Shown here: in pieces, positions 9,098-18,329 of the stretch
Numbering within the stretch: the stretch's first letter is position 1
Layout of the letters: every line of letters begins with the position of its first letter
Assembly: GCF_023612095.1 (NCBI RefSeq)
Contig: NZ_CP086235.1
Location: 2,615,501-2,679,500, forward strand
Reading direction: 5' to 3'
DNA: 64,000 nucleotides
Source: Cytobacillus firmus
GTDB lineage: Bacteria; Bacillota; Bacilli; Bacillales; Cytobacillaceae
Program-made: the position numbers and the translations under genes
Notes under the pieces: model-generated
What the model was told of the DNA's origin: nothing
Seen by the model: only the letters and a program-made list of their open reading frames with translations
The model's database searches: none

Positions 9098-10651
9098 ATG
9101 AGCGTATTAAATGTACAAAACTTAAGTCACGGTTTCGGTGATCGTGCGATTTTTAATGATGTGTCTTTTCGGCTTTTAAAAGGTGAACATGTTGGACTGG
9201 TTGGGGCAAATGGTGAGGGTAAGTCTACTTTCATGAATATCGTGACCGGGAAGTTGCAGCCTGACGAGGGGAAAGTTGAGTGGTCACGAAAGGTTCGTGT
9301 AGGTTACTTAGACCAGCATGCTGTACTTAAAAAAGGCACTTCTATGCGTGAGGCTTTAAGTACTGCTTTTCAATATCTTTTTGATGCTGAAACAGAAATC
9401 AATGAACTTTATGCAAAAATGGGTGATGAAGGTGCTGATATCGATGCATTACTTGCAGAAGTTGGAGAGCTGCAAGAAACTTTAGATAGTAATGATTTCT
9501 ATCAAATTAATTCAAAAGTTGAGGAAGTTGCCCGTGGCCTGGGATTAGACGAAGTTGGACTTGATCGGGATATAGATGATCTTAGCGGCGGGCAGCGTAC
9601 CAAAGTTTTGCTGGCTAAGCTTTTGCTGGAAAAGCCAGAAATTCTATTACTGGACGAGCCTACAAACTATTTGGATGAACAGCATATCGAATGGCTGAAG
9701 CGCTATTTACAGGAATATGAGAATGCATTTATTTTGATTTCTCATGATATTCCATTCTTAAACAGTGTTGTTAACTTGATATATCACATGGAAAACCAGG
9801 AATTGAATCGCTATGTTGGCGACTATGATAACTTCTTAAATGTATATGAAATGAAAAAGCAGCAACTGGAGGCTGCATACAAGCGCCAACAGCAGGAAAT
9901 TGCCAATTTAAAGGATTTCGTTGCCCGCAACAAGGCAAGTGTGGCAACTCGTAATATGGCGATGTCCCGTCAAAAGAAGCTCGACAAAATGGAAGTTATT
10001 GAATTGGGGAGAGAGAAGCCGAAACCAGAGTTTATTTTCAAAGAAGCCCGTGCAGCCAGCCGCTGGATTTTCACGACTGAAGATCTTGTTATTGGTTACA
10101 ACGAACCACTTTCCCGCCCTCTGAATTTGAAAATGGAACGCGGACAAAAAATTGCATTCGTGGGTGCTAATGGTATTGGTAAGTCTACTCTTTTAAAAAG
10201 TATTCTTGGCTTGATTAACCCCATTTCGGGAAAAGTGGAACGCGGTGAGTATCAACACATCGGTTACTTTGAGCAGGAAGTTAAACAGTCAAACTACAAC
10301 ACTTGTATTGAAGAGATCTGGAGCGAGTTCCCAAGTATGAATCAGGCTGAAGTACGTGCTGCTCTTGCAAAATGCGGGTTAACGACGAAACATATTGAAA
10401 GTAAAGTCGAAGTCCTTTCTGGTGGCGAAAAAGCAAAAGTTCGATTATGTAAAATTTTAAACACAGAAACGAATTTATTAATTCTGGATGAACCTACCAA
10501 TCACTTGGATGTGGATGCAAAAGAAGAATTAAAACGTGCTCTAAAGGCATATCGCGGAAGTATTTTGATGGTTTCCCACGAACCGGATTTCTATCGTGAA
10601 ATTGCCACAGATATTTGGAATTGTGAGGATTGGACGACGAAAGTTTTTTAA
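9098..10651 (+). CDS. yfmM: ABC-F family ATPase YfmM
   Basis: This soluble protein has two ABC ATPase domains and no membrane segments, so it belongs to the ABC-F translation-factor class that acts at the ribosomal E site. Domain 1 has Walker A GANGEGKST, signature LSGGQRTK and LLLDEPTNYLDEQH; a charged linker rich in Lys/Gln (about 235-300) is the P-site tRNA interaction region; domain 2 has GANGIGKST, LSGGEKAK and LILDEPTNHLD. The start MSVLNVQNLSHGFGDRAIF and the 517-residue length match YfmM of B. subtilis as I recall it. AGAAGGGG precedes the ATG. No drug-resistance context or leader peptide is seen, so a housekeeping role is likelier. Confidence 0.9.
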   Translation: MSVLNVQNLSHGFGDRAIFNDVSFRLLKGEHVGLVGANGEGKSTFMNIVTGKLQPDEGKVEWSRKVRVGYLDQHAVLKKGTSMREALSTAFQYLFDAETEINELYAKMGDEGADIDALLAEVGELQETLDSNDFYQINSKVEEVARGLGLDEVGLDRDIDDLSGGQRTKVLLAKLLLEKPEILLLDEPTNYLDEQHIEWLKRYLQEYENAFILISHDIPFLNSVVNLIYHMENQELNRYVGDYDNFLNVYEMKKQQLEAAYKRQQQEIANLKDFVARNKASVATRNMAMSRQKKLDKMEVIELGREKPKPEFIFKEARAASRWIFTTEDLVIGYNEPLSRPLNLKMERGQKIAFVGANGIGKSTLLKSILGLINPISGKVERGEYQHIGYFEQEVKQSNYNTCIEEIWSEFPSMNQAEVRAALAKCGLTTKHIESKVEVLSGGEKAKVRLCKILNTETNLLILDEPTNHLDVDAKEELKRALKAYRGSILMVSHEPDFYREIATDIWNCEDWTTKVF

Positions 10652-10663
10652 TACAGATCAAGC

Positions 10664-10692
10664 ATTCCCCTGCCACGCAGGGGATTTTTTTA
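10664..10692 (+). terminator. Rho-independent terminator after yfmM
   Basis: CCCCTGC (10667-10673) pairs with GCAGGGG (10677-10683) and is followed by a run of T. Confidence 0.88.
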
Positions 10693-10813
10693 TTGTTCAC
10701 AAAACATTCTTATTTGCCTTCAAGTGCTCCATCTATACCTTCTAACTGACATACTAAGGACTTTTCCTATAAATGGATCACTAAAAAGCAATACAGGTAA
10801 TGGTCTATTCGTG

Positions 10814-10819
10814 TATAAT
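10814..10819 (+). promoter_or_regulatory. Probable -10 element of the degV-family gene
   Basis: A consensus TATAAT lies 70 bases before ATG 10890. It has no good -35 at the right distance. If it is the -10 element, an in-frame upstream start at 10800 cannot be on the transcript, which supports the start at 10890. Confidence 0.45.
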
Positions 10820-10889
10820 GAGGGGAGTTTTCAATAATGGAAGCGGTTCAATTTATACCAAAATAATTGACAAAGGACTTAAAACATTC

Positions 10890-11744
10890 ATGATAAAAAA
10901 GAAAATTGCCTGGATTACAGACAGCACAGCCTATGTTACTAAGGAGCTGCTGGAACATCCTGACGTTTATGTAGTTCCTCTAACCATTACATTCGGTGAG
11001 GAATCCTATGAAGATGGTATTGATTTAAATACAGATCAGCTGTATAGCCGGATTCGGAATGAAAAAGAAGTTCCAAAAACTTCGCAGCCCTCTGCCGGAA
11101 GATTTGCCGAACTATTTGAATCATTGAAGCATGAATATGATGCTGCAGTTGCTGTCCATGTATCCAGCAAGCTTAGCGGCACGCTGAATAGCTGTTTAAC
11201 CGGAGCAGAGCTGGCTGAGTTACCTATTTTTGCAGTTGATTCTAAATGCATGTCTTATGCCATTACATCATTGATCAATAAAGGATTAAAGCTTGCTGAA
11301 AATGATGTGCCGGCACATAAAATTGCAGATATCCTGCAAAGTGAGACAAACAAATCCGAGAACTATATATTGCTTGGAAGCCTTGAGCAATTTTATAAAG
11401 GCGGCAGAATGTCTGGCACACAATACCTGCTGGGAAGCATATTAAAAATAAAGCCAATTATCCGCATTAACCGGGACGGGGAGTTTGAACTGTTTGATAA
11501 AGTCCGTTCAGAAAAAAAAGCATTTAAAAGAATGATAGAATTGCTAGGGAATTCCTATGAAAACCACACAATTCCCCAGGTTCAAATCATGCATGGGAAT
11601 GTGCCTGCCAAAGCGGAGGAACTGGCCGAAGAAATACAGTCTCATTTTCCGCGGCTTGATATTCTCATTGGTGATATAAGTTCAACGATCGCTGCCCATG
11701 CCGGTGAGGGAACATTGGCCATTATATGGCAAAACGAAAGTTAA
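10890..11744 (+). CDS. DegV family fatty-acid-binding protein
   Basis: DegV proteins bind a fatty acid; in several Firmicutes relatives (FakB) they present it to the kinase FakA for phosphorylation and entry into phospholipid synthesis. The 284-residue protein begins KIAWITDSTAYVT (the family's TDS motif), continues VVPLTITFGEESYEDG and has TSQPSAGRF, SSKLSGTLNS and GSLEQFYKGGRMSG, all standard DegV blocks. No fakA is nearby, so FakB function is inferred from family only. It is monocistronic, bounded by terminators. Confidence 0.9.
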   Translation: MIKKKIAWITDSTAYVTKELLEHPDVYVVPLTITFGEESYEDGIDLNTDQLYSRIRNEKEVPKTSQPSAGRFAELFESLKHEYDAAVAVHVSSKLSGTLNSCLTGAELAELPIFAVDSKCMSYAITSLINKGLKLAENDVPAHKIADILQSETNKSENYILLGSLEQFYKGGRMSGTQYLLGSILKIKPIIRINRDGEFELFDKVRSEKKAFKRMIELLGNSYENHTIPQVQIMHGNVPAKAEELAEEIQSHFPRLDILIGDISSTIAAHAGEGTLAIIWQNES

Positions 11745-11777
11745 AAAAGCACTCTCCAAAAGGAAAGTGCTTTTTTT
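11743..11777. terminator. Bidirectional terminator between the degV-family gene and hmgA
   Basis: AAAAAAGCACT-TCC and GGA-AGTGCTTTTTT pair around a short loop, with an A-run on one side and a T-run on the other. It closes the tyrosine operon on the minus strand as well. Confidence 0.85.
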
Positions 11778-12932
11778 CTATTCAACCCACGTGAACATGT
11801 AATTTTCATCTTCAATTAACTTAGCGTTTTTCACCAGTTTTAAAGGCTTGAATGTATCAATCATAACAGCAAGTTCGAGTGTTTCCTTTTTCCCGATGCT
11901 GGCTTCAGTTTTCCCCGGATGAGGCCCATGTGGAATCCCGCTCGGATGAAGGGTGATGGAGCCTTCTCTAATCCCCTTCCTGCTCATGAAATTGCCTTCC
12001 ACATAGTACAGCAGTTCATCACTGTTGACATTGCTGTGATAGTAAGGGGCAGGGATGGCCTCCGGATGATAGTCATATAATCTTGGAACAAAGGAACACA
12101 CAACAAAGTTATGTCCTTCAAATGTCTGATGGACCGGCGGAGGCTGATGCACCCTTCCAGTAATCGGTTCAAAATCTTCTATATTGAAGACCCATGGGTA
12201 AAGATAGCCGTCCCAGCCCTCCACATCAAGCGGATGATGATTCAGAATATGAGAATGCAAGTATCCCCTGGTTTTGGTGATAACTTCATATTCTCCTTTT
12301 TGATCATATGTTTCCAGTGTCTCCGGTCCCCGTATATCCCGTTCACAGAATGGACTATGTTCAAGCAGCTGCCCATACTCATTCCGGTATCTTCTTGGTG
12401 TTGTAATCTGGCTGAAAGACTCAACAAGGAGCACTTTAGTCAGCTGCTCTTTATCCGGAATCACGCGGTAAACAGTGCCAATCGGAATAATGACATAGTC
12501 TCCGGGGCGATAGGTTAAAGTTCCGAACATGGTCTCAACTTTCCCTGTTCCATAGTGAATATAGAGCATCTCATCTCCATCGCCATTCCGGTAAAAGCTT
12601 TTCATCGGCTCAGTAATATTTATGGTGCCTATTAAAAGGTCATCATTCCCGAGCAGATATTCCCTTGCTGAAAGTGCATCCCCTTTCTTTTCAATTTGAT
12701 CTGTGAACAAATGCCGATGCTTTAAGCTCTCCTGATCTTCATACTCAGGAACATATTTTCCGATCAGTTCAGTTCGCGCTACTTCTGTCGGCATGTAGTG
12801 ATGATAAAGAATGGATTGTGTCCCGGAAAAACCTTTTGTCCCCATTACCTGTTCCCTGAATAGGGTCCCATCCGATTTTTTGAAGGTCGTATGGCGCTTG
12901 TGCGGAATTCTTCCCATTTGACGATAAAACAT
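11778..12932 (-). CDS. hmgA: Homogentisate 1,2-dioxygenase
   Basis: This non-heme iron dioxygenase opens the ring of homogentisate to maleylacetoacetate in tyrosine catabolism. The 384-residue cupin protein has the family's C-terminal iron-site stretch: the HQTFEGHNFVVCSFVPR region, then YHSNVNSDELLYYVEGNF and the SGIPHGPHPG histidines. It is the last gene of the hpd operon, 9 bases downstream of the fumarylacetoacetase gene, and is followed by the bidirectional terminator. This bacterial type is shorter than the 430-450-residue human/proteobacterial enzymes but common in Bacilli. Confidence 0.93.
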   Translation of the reverse strand: MFYRQMGRIPHKRHTTFKKSDGTLFREQVMGTKGFSGTQSILYHHYMPTEVARTELIGKYVPEYEDQESLKHRHLFTDQIEKKGDALSAREYLLGNDDLLIGTINITEPMKSFYRNGDGDEMLYIHYGTGKVETMFGTLTYRPGDYVIIPIGTVYRVIPDKEQLTKVLLVESFSQITTPRRYRNEYGQLLEHSPFCERDIRGPETLETYDQKGEYEVITKTRGYLHSHILNHHPLDVEGWDGYLYPWVFNIEDFEPITGRVHQPPPVHQTFEGHNFVVCSFVPRLYDYHPEAIPAPYYHSNVNSDELLYYVEGNFMSRKGIREGSITLHPSGIPHGPHPGKTEASIGKKETLELAVMIDTFKPLKLVKNAKLIEDENYMFTWVE

Positions 12933-12941
12933 ATTTCCACC

Positions 12942-13865
12942 TCACTCATTTGCAATTCGATTTTTTAATATTCCGAGATTGCTAATCTCAAGCTCGATCT
13001 CATCTCCAGGCTTCAGCCAGCGGTGCACATCCGTACCCAGTTCAAGAATGCAGCCGCTGCCAACAGTCCCGGATCCTATCATTTCACCAGGGCAGAGGGT
13101 TACACCGTCAGAAGCACGCTCAATCATCTCGTAAAAGGAATAGTAGATATCCTGCATATTCCCCTCTGATAAAAGTGTTCCATTGACTTTTGCCGTCATG
13201 AGCAAATCATAGCCATTTTCAACACGGAAATTCTCAAGCTCATCCTTTGTCACGATATATGGCCCGACAGAAGTGGCAAAATCCTTCCCTTTGGCAGGGC
13301 CAAGACCTACCTTCATTTCTTTTCGCTGAATATCTCTTGCACTCCAGTCGTTCAGGATACAATACCCAAAAATATAATCATCCGCTTCGGCAGCTTTAAT
13401 ATCCTTTCCTTCTTTGCCGATGATACAGGCAATTTCGAGCTCGTAATCAAGCCATTCGCAATGCTTGGGACGTGAAATTTCTTCATTTGGACCCTTAATG
13501 CTCAGATGATTTGAAAAATAAAAGACGGGTATTTCATACCATTCGGGTATCATATCAATTCCGCGGTTATCTCTTGCCGTTTTTACGTGTTCTTCAAAAG
13601 CATAGAAATCCCGAAAGCTTTTTGGATTTGGCAGTGGAGCCATTAAGTTCACATCGGATACTGGATATACTCCTTTATCGGTGTTCATCAGTTTTTTGCT
13701 GGAAGTTAGGTATTCCATAAAAAACTCATGATTTTCAAGGAAAGCCAGCATTGTTTTTGGAAGAACACCATTGGTCGCTTCATGCATATCAACGGCATAC
13801 TCCTCATTCTTCAGCCAGCCCGCTCTTATAGATCCATCCGGTTTTTGAAAGGTTATGAATTTCAT
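12942..13865 (-). CDS. Fumarylacetoacetate hydrolase family protein
   Basis: Probable last step of tyrosine breakdown: hydrolysis of fumarylacetoacetate to fumarate and acetoacetate. The 307-residue protein shows the FAH metal-site pattern: EWLDYELEIACIIGKEG with the two glutamates, GYCILNDWSARDIQ with the aspartate, KGKDFATSVGPYIV, and MIGSGTVGSGC at the C-terminal side. It sits between hmgA and a flavin reductase gene in one operon. No maleylacetoacetate isomerase is seen in the operon; either it lies elsewhere or isomerisation is non-enzymatic. The family also holds other hydrolases, so the assignment leans on context. Confidence 0.88.
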   Translation of the reverse strand: MKFITFQKPDGSIRAGWLKNEEYAVDMHEATNGVLPKTMLAFLENHEFFMEYLTSSKKLMNTDKGVYPVSDVNLMAPLPNPKSFRDFYAFEEHVKTARDNRGIDMIPEWYEIPVFYFSNHLSIKGPNEEISRPKHCEWLDYELEIACIIGKEGKDIKAAEADDYIFGYCILNDWSARDIQRKEMKVGLGPAKGKDFATSVGPYIVTKDELENFRVENGYDLLMTAKVNGTLLSEGNMQDIYYSFYEMIERASDGVTLCPGEMIGSGTVGSGCILELGTDVHRWLKPGDEIELEISNLGILKNRIANE

Positions 13866-13869
13866 GGCA

Positions 13870-14490
13870 TCACCTTGGGTCCGTTTTTCGGATTAATTCA
13901 AATATATCAGTCATTGGCCTTGTATAGATATGTCCCGCCATCCGGCCAACAGGCTTCAGCTTTTCGGAATTAATCCTTCCATTTTCGTAAAGCTCTTCAG
14001 CAACATGCACATGCTCCACTTTTCCAATCACCAGGCTTCCTGAACCGGGATGTTCTCCAAAGTGAAGTACCTGATAGAGACTGCATTCCAAATGGACTTT
14101 TGATTCTTTAACCCGAGGCGGCTTGACAGCGGCACTTTTTTCTTTATCGAGACCCGCGGCGGCCAGTTCGTCTGTATCAGCCGGAAAATCTGCGGCACAA
14201 ATATTCATCTTTTCGGTAAAGTCTTCACTGACGATGTTAATAACGAATTCCTTAGTGGCTTCAATATTAGCAAGCGTATCTTTCTTAGAGCCATCAGTCC
14301 CTTTTCGCATCGGTGAAAAGCAAATCAGCATCGGATCTGCACATATGGCAGTAAAAAAGCTGAATGGGGCTGCATTGACATTTCCATCGGTATCCATGGT
14401 GGTAACAAACGCAATGGGTCGCGGCAGAATTGAGCCAACCATCAGCTTATATGCGTCTTTCCACTCAAGACTCTGTGGATTTAATTCCAT
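13870..14490 (-). CDS. Flavin reductase family (FMN-binding split-barrel) protein
   Basis: This 206-residue protein has the flavin-reductase-like fold: GSILPRPIAFVTTMDTDGNVNAAPFSFFTAI at the start is the family signature, followed by DTLANIEATKEFVINIV. Relatives reduce free FMN/FAD with NAD(P)H for a monooxygenase partner, or bind FMN with other roles. It is 4 bases upstream of the FAH gene and 5 bases downstream of the aminotransferase gene, so it is a true operon member. No flavin monooxygenase is in the operon; its task in tyrosine catabolism is not known to me. Confidence 0.85.
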   Translation of the reverse strand: MELNPQSLEWKDAYKLMVGSILPRPIAFVTTMDTDGNVNAAPFSFFTAICADPMLICFSPMRKGTDGSKKDTLANIEATKEFVINIVSEDFTEKMNICAADFPADTDELAAAGLDKEKSAAVKPPRVKESKVHLECSLYQVLHFGEHPGSGSLVIGKVEHVHVAEELYENGRINSEKLKPVGRMAGHIYTRPMTDIFELIRKTDPR

Positions 14491-14495
14491 ATGCC

Positions 14496-15590
14496 CTACA
14501 CCGCCTTTTCATTTAGAAGTTTGTTTATCACAGCCAATGCCGCTTCATTATCTTCCCTTGTTCCTAAAGTCATCCGAAAAGCATCAAGATAGCCTTCAAA
14601 CTTCATTTTTCGGACCACTAAGCCATTTGCAATCAAGTTGTCTGCAATAGGAAGCTGGCTGAAAATATATATAAAATTAGTTTGGGAAGGAAAATAGCCT
14701 ACATGTAATTCTGTTAGTTTTTGGCACACAAATTTCATCTCTTCGGCATTTTTATGTGCACAATCCTTTACAAAGTCCTGATCATTTAGTGCTGCAGAAG
14801 CCGCTGCCTGTGCCAGGTGGTTGACATTAAAAACATCTTTTACTTTATGAAGGTCATTCACGATCTCCGGATGCATGATTCCATAGCCGACACGGAGTCC
14901 GGCAAGACCGTAGATTTTGGAGAAAGTCCTTAAAATGATTAAGTTAGGCCTCTGTTCAAGAAGCGAAATAGAGTCAGGATAATCCTCGGAATTCACATAT
15001 TCAAAGTATGCTTCATCAAGAATAATCAGTATATTCGAAGGAACTTTATCAATGAATTGCAGCAGTTCTGTTTTACCGACTATTGTTCCTGTAGGATTGT
15101 TGGGATTGCAGATAAACACCATTTTTGTTTTTTCGTTTATCTTCTCATACATGGCACTTAGATTATGTGTTCCCTTTTGCAGCGGCACTGTTATCGCACT
15201 GCCTCCTTCAATCAGGACGTTTGTTTCATAACGCGGAAATGTATTCTGAGCCATGACCGCTTCATCTCCAGCACTTATGTATGCTCTAGTAAATAATCGG
15301 ATGATTTCTTCTGAACCATTGCTGACCAGAAAGTTATCTTCTCTTATATTATAGAAGCCGGCCAGTTTGCGTTTGAGCAGGGAAACAGTGCCATCCGGGT
15401 AAAAGTAAAGACTGTTCATTGCTTTGCTGATGCTGTTCCTGACTTCGGGTGAACACCCATACACATTTTCATTATCAGACATTTTCCGGACAGCCATTAA
15501 ATTGTACTTTTCTTTGATCTCTTCCGGCGAGCTGCCAAGCGGATAAGAAACAATCTTCTCCACAGCGCTTTTTGTCTGGATTCTAGCCAT
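14496..15590 (-). CDS. HisC-like aminotransferase, probably aromatic amino acid aminotransferase
   Basis: This class-II-type PLP aminotransferase resembles histidinol-phosphate aminotransferase. The start ATG 15590 gives 364 residues and begins with the family's N-terminal region, including LMAVRKMSDNENVYGCSP; a longer in-frame start at 15635 would reach through a terminator hairpin. Motifs: VSNGSEEIIRLF, FICNPNNPTGTIV, LDEAYFEY and the PLP-lysine box RTFSKIYGLAGLRVGYG. HisC-like enzymes of Bacilli also transaminate tyrosine and phenylalanine. Between hpd and the homogentisate genes it most likely makes 4-hydroxyphenylpyruvate from tyrosine (inference from position). Confidence 0.85.
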   Translation of the reverse strand: MARIQTKSAVEKIVSYPLGSSPEEIKEKYNLMAVRKMSDNENVYGCSPEVRNSISKAMNSLYFYPDGTVSLLKRKLAGFYNIREDNFLVSNGSEEIIRLFTRAYISAGDEAVMAQNTFPRYETNVLIEGGSAITVPLQKGTHNLSAMYEKINEKTKMVFICNPNNPTGTIVGKTELLQFIDKVPSNILIILDEAYFEYVNSEDYPDSISLLEQRPNLIILRTFSKIYGLAGLRVGYGIMHPEIVNDLHKVKDVFNVNHLAQAAASAALNDQDFVKDCAHKNAEEMKFVCQKLTELHVGYFPSQTNFIYIFSQLPIADNLIANGLVVRKMKFEGYLDAFRMTLGTREDNEAALAVINKLLNEKAV

Positions 15591-15617
15591 CTGGATTGCC
15601 TCCTCCTTAAATTTATT

Positions 15618-15647
15618 AAAAAAGGGAGAAAGCATTTCTCCCTTTTA
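15618..15647 (-). terminator. Terminator-like hairpin between hpd and the aminotransferase gene
   Basis: On the minus strand AAAGGGAGAAA and TTTCTCCCTTT pair around a 3-base loop, followed by a T-run. It lies inside the operon and could lower expression of the genes after hpd. Confidence 0.7.
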
Positions 15648-15657
15648 AGCTGAAAAG

Positions 15658-16773
15658 TTATAAATTCCCTCGTCTTTCCTGCTCACGTTCAATAGATTCA
15701 AAGAGTGCTTTAAAGTTGCCTTCACCAAACCCTCTGGCACCTTTACGCTGAATGATTTCAATGAATAAGGTCGGACGATCTACGATTGGTTTCGTAAAAA
15801 TTTGCAGCAGATAGCCTTCGTCATCGCGGTCAACGAGAATATCTAATTCCTTCAATTTGTCTATCTCTTCATCAATTTTCCCTACGCGCTCAGAAAGCAT
15901 TTCATAATAAGAATCAGGAGTGCTTAAGAACTCTACCCCATTTTTACGGAGGGTGCTGACAGTGCTGACAATATCTTCTGTCAGAATGGCCAAATGCTGT
16001 ACTCCTGCCCCGTTGTAATATTCAAGGTATTCTTCAATCTGGGATTTGCGCTTCCCTTCAGCAGGCTCGTTAATCGGGAACTTAATTCTGCCGCCATTAT
16101 GCATAACCTTGGACATTAGTGCGGAATATTCTGTTGTAATGTCTTTATCTGTAAAGTGCTTCATTTCCTTAAAGCCCATTACATTTGCATAATAATTCAC
16201 CCATTCCTCCATTCTCTCTACATTTCCAACCACATGGTCGACGCCGATAAAACCTGCATCCTCAAATGGCACTTCAGTTTGATAAGGCTCAAAGCCAGGC
16301 ATGAATACCCCTTTATAATCATTCCGTTCAACAAGTGTATGAATGGTGTCTCCATATGTACCAATCACTGCCTTTTTAACTGTGCCATGTTCATCTTTTA
16401 TCTCAGCTGGAGGCTGTATTTCGATTGCACCTCTTTCAACCGCTGCTTTGTATGCCTTTTCAACATCATCAACAGTTAATGCTATATCCTTTACTCCATC
16501 TCCATGCTTATGAATGAAATTTGAAACTCTGGAACTGTCATTTAACGTTCCTGTGATCACCAGGCGAATCTTTCTCTGCTGAAGGACATAAGAGACTGTT
16601 TCTCTATTCCCTGTTTCCAGACCGGAATATGCAACTGGCCTAAAGCCGAAAGCTGTGCAGAAATAATGGCAGGATTGTTTTGCATTTCCTGAATAGATTT
16701 CTAAATAATCTACTTCCTTAACAGGAAAAAAATCGGATACCTTTTGCTCATTTAACAATTTTTCATCTTGCAT
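15658..16773 (-). CDS. hpd: 4-hydroxyphenylpyruvate dioxygenase
   Basis: This iron enzyme turns 4-hydroxyphenylpyruvate into homogentisate. The 371-residue protein has two vicinal-oxygen-chelate halves. The C-terminal half carries the iron ligands: GVDHVVGNV (His), GVQHLAILTEDIV (His) and LFIEIIQRKGARGFGEGNFKALFE (Glu), with the diagnostic QRKGARGFGxGNFKALFE ending. It is the first gene of the operon; the upstream 110 bases to the Lpd gene carry CGGAGGGGT before the start. Length and motifs are complete. Confidence 0.96.
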   Translation of the reverse strand: MQDEKLLNEQKVSDFFPVKEVDYLEIYSGNAKQSCHYFCTAFGFRPVAYSGLETGNRETVSYVLQQRKIRLVITGTLNDSSRVSNFIHKHGDGVKDIALTVDDVEKAYKAAVERGAIEIQPPAEIKDEHGTVKKAVIGTYGDTIHTLVERNDYKGVFMPGFEPYQTEVPFEDAGFIGVDHVVGNVERMEEWVNYYANVMGFKEMKHFTDKDITTEYSALMSKVMHNGGRIKFPINEPAEGKRKSQIEEYLEYYNGAGVQHLAILTEDIVSTVSTLRKNGVEFLSTPDSYYEMLSERVGKIDEEIDKLKELDILVDRDDEGYLLQIFTKPIVDRPTLFIEIIQRKGARGFGEGNFKALFESIEREQERRGNL

Positions 16774-16886
16774 GCTAACCCCTCCGTTTTAATATTAATA
16801 ATATTTTGAATTTATCATATAGGAAACGTGTAAATGTTCTCAAGAGTTCAAGTTAAAGCTATAATGCACTCCTGTATTAAAGGAAA

Positions 16887-18329
16887 TTACACTTTTACTT
16901 TTTGCGTTTTTTTGCTTTGTGGCGGTATGTGAACAGCCAAATTCTTTAAAGCTTCTGCAGCTTCAAGCAACCCTTCATTTATACTTGGATGCGGGTAGTT
17001 AGGGAAAATTAAATCTTCATCCCTTGCTCCCATTTCCAATGCAGTAATTCCGGCTGAAATTAGTTCTATTGCTCCGGCCCCTACCATGTGGATACCCAGC
17101 AGAACTTGCTTTTCCCTGCAGCTGATCACTTTTATAAACCCATCTTTTTTCCCGCTCAAAGTGCTAAAGCCGTTGGCAGATAATGAGGATACACCAATTT
17201 CAATGTCATAGCCCATGTTAATGGCTTCCTGTTCCGTTAACCCGGCACTCGCAATAGGAGGCTGTGTATGTGCTGCAATCGGAATGAAGTGGAAATCTGA
17301 CTCCGATTTAATTCCCGCAATTGCTTCAGCGGCTGTTTTTCCTTGTTTAATAGCTTTTACAGCAAGAGCAGGACCTTCTGTTACATCACCGACTGCGAAA
17401 ATATGTTTCTGTGTTGTCCGGCTTTGACAGTCAACCTTTATGAACCCCGCTTCGCATTGCTCCACCCCTATGCGGGAAAGCCCCAGCTGGTCAGTGTTTG
17501 GTCTTATGGAAGAAGAAACAAATAGATGTGTGCCTGAAATGCTTTCTCTTCTTCCTTTACTCTCAAAAGCTACGGTTAACATTCCTTCATTATGCTGCAG
17601 TTCCAATACTTCCGAATTTCTTATAATGTCTATTTTTTTCTTTTTTAAAATCCTCTTCAGTTCCCGGCAAATGGACTGATCAAAATCAAAATCCTCTTTC
17701 CCATCTTCAAAGATCAGAGTCACTTTAGATCCCAAAGCCTGATAAGCCATACCTATTTCGAGGGCAATATAATCACTGCCATAGATTAATAGTTTATCGG
17801 GTACTTCACTCAAGTTTGAAATGGAATGCTGATCAAATACCAATTCACTTATTTCTCTGGTCCAAACAGGTTTCTCAGGTCTTCCGCCGGTCGCAATTAT
17901 GGCATTCTGGAATCGGAAAACATCGAATTGGTCTCCATTTTCGATGCCAATCTTATCTTCTGACAGAAAAAAGGCTGACCCCTTTAGAACTTCAATTTTA
18001 TTAGCTTGACAGAGGGCTTCAATTCCTGCCCGGAGCTGCTCAATTTTCTGCTGCTTGTATACCTGAAGCTTGTTAAAGTTTAATGATATATTTCCTCCTT
18101 CAAGACCCCAGTTTTCCCCTTCCTGAAATGAAGTGAATTTTTCAGCAGACTGTGTAAGGATCTTGGAAGGTATGCAGCCTTTATTTAAACAGATCCCGCC
18201 AAGCTGATCCTGTTCAACTAATGTAACATTTCGCCCAAGCTGAGCAGCGCGGATTGCTGCATGATAGCCCCCGGGTCCACCGCCGATTATGATGACATCA
18301 CGCTCATGTGCCAGTTCACCAACTACCAT
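16887..18329 (-). CDS. Dihydrolipoyl dehydrogenase (E3) of the 2-oxo acid dehydrogenase complex
   Basis: This FAD enzyme reoxidises the lipoyl groups of the neighbouring E2 with NAD. It has 480 residues: FAD-binding GGGPGGYHAAIRAAQLG, the redox-active disulfide GGICLNKGCIPSK, the second GDVTEGPALAVKAI motif, and the dimerisation-domain end HPHPSINEGLLEAAEA-type histidine-glutamate pair. The start codon directly follows the end of the E2 gene, so the two are coupled. It would be the private E3 of this complex, since the main PDH E3 is expected elsewhere. No clear terminator is seen after it. Confidence 0.93.
   Translation of the reverse strand: MVVGELAHERDVIIIGGGPGGYHAAIRAAQLGRNVTLVEQDQLGGICLNKGCIPSKILTQSAEKFTSFQEGENWGLEGGNISLNFNKLQVYKQQKIEQLRAGIEALCQANKIEVLKGSAFFLSEDKIGIENGDQFDVFRFQNAIIATGGRPEKPVWTREISELVFDQHSISNLSEVPDKLLIYGSDYIALEIGMAYQALGSKVTLIFEDGKEDFDFDQSICRELKRILKKKKIDIIRNSEVLELQHNEGMLTVAFESKGRRESISGTHLFVSSSIRPNTDQLGLSRIGVEQCEAGFIKVDCQSRTTQKHIFAVGDVTEGPALAVKAIKQGKTAAEAIAGIKSESDFHFIPIAAHTQPPIASAGLTEQEAINMGYDIEIGVSSLSANGFSTLSGKKDGFIKVISCREKQVLLGIHMVGAGAIELISAGITALEMGARDEDLIFPNYPHPSINEGLLEAAEALKNLAVHIPPQSKKTQKVKV

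Noticed and set aside
9098..10651. Antibiotic resistance ABC-F with attenuation leader
   Set aside because: The sequence corresponds to the housekeeping-like YfmM, and the upstream 200 bases contain no leader peptide or attenuator hairpin after the katA terminator.
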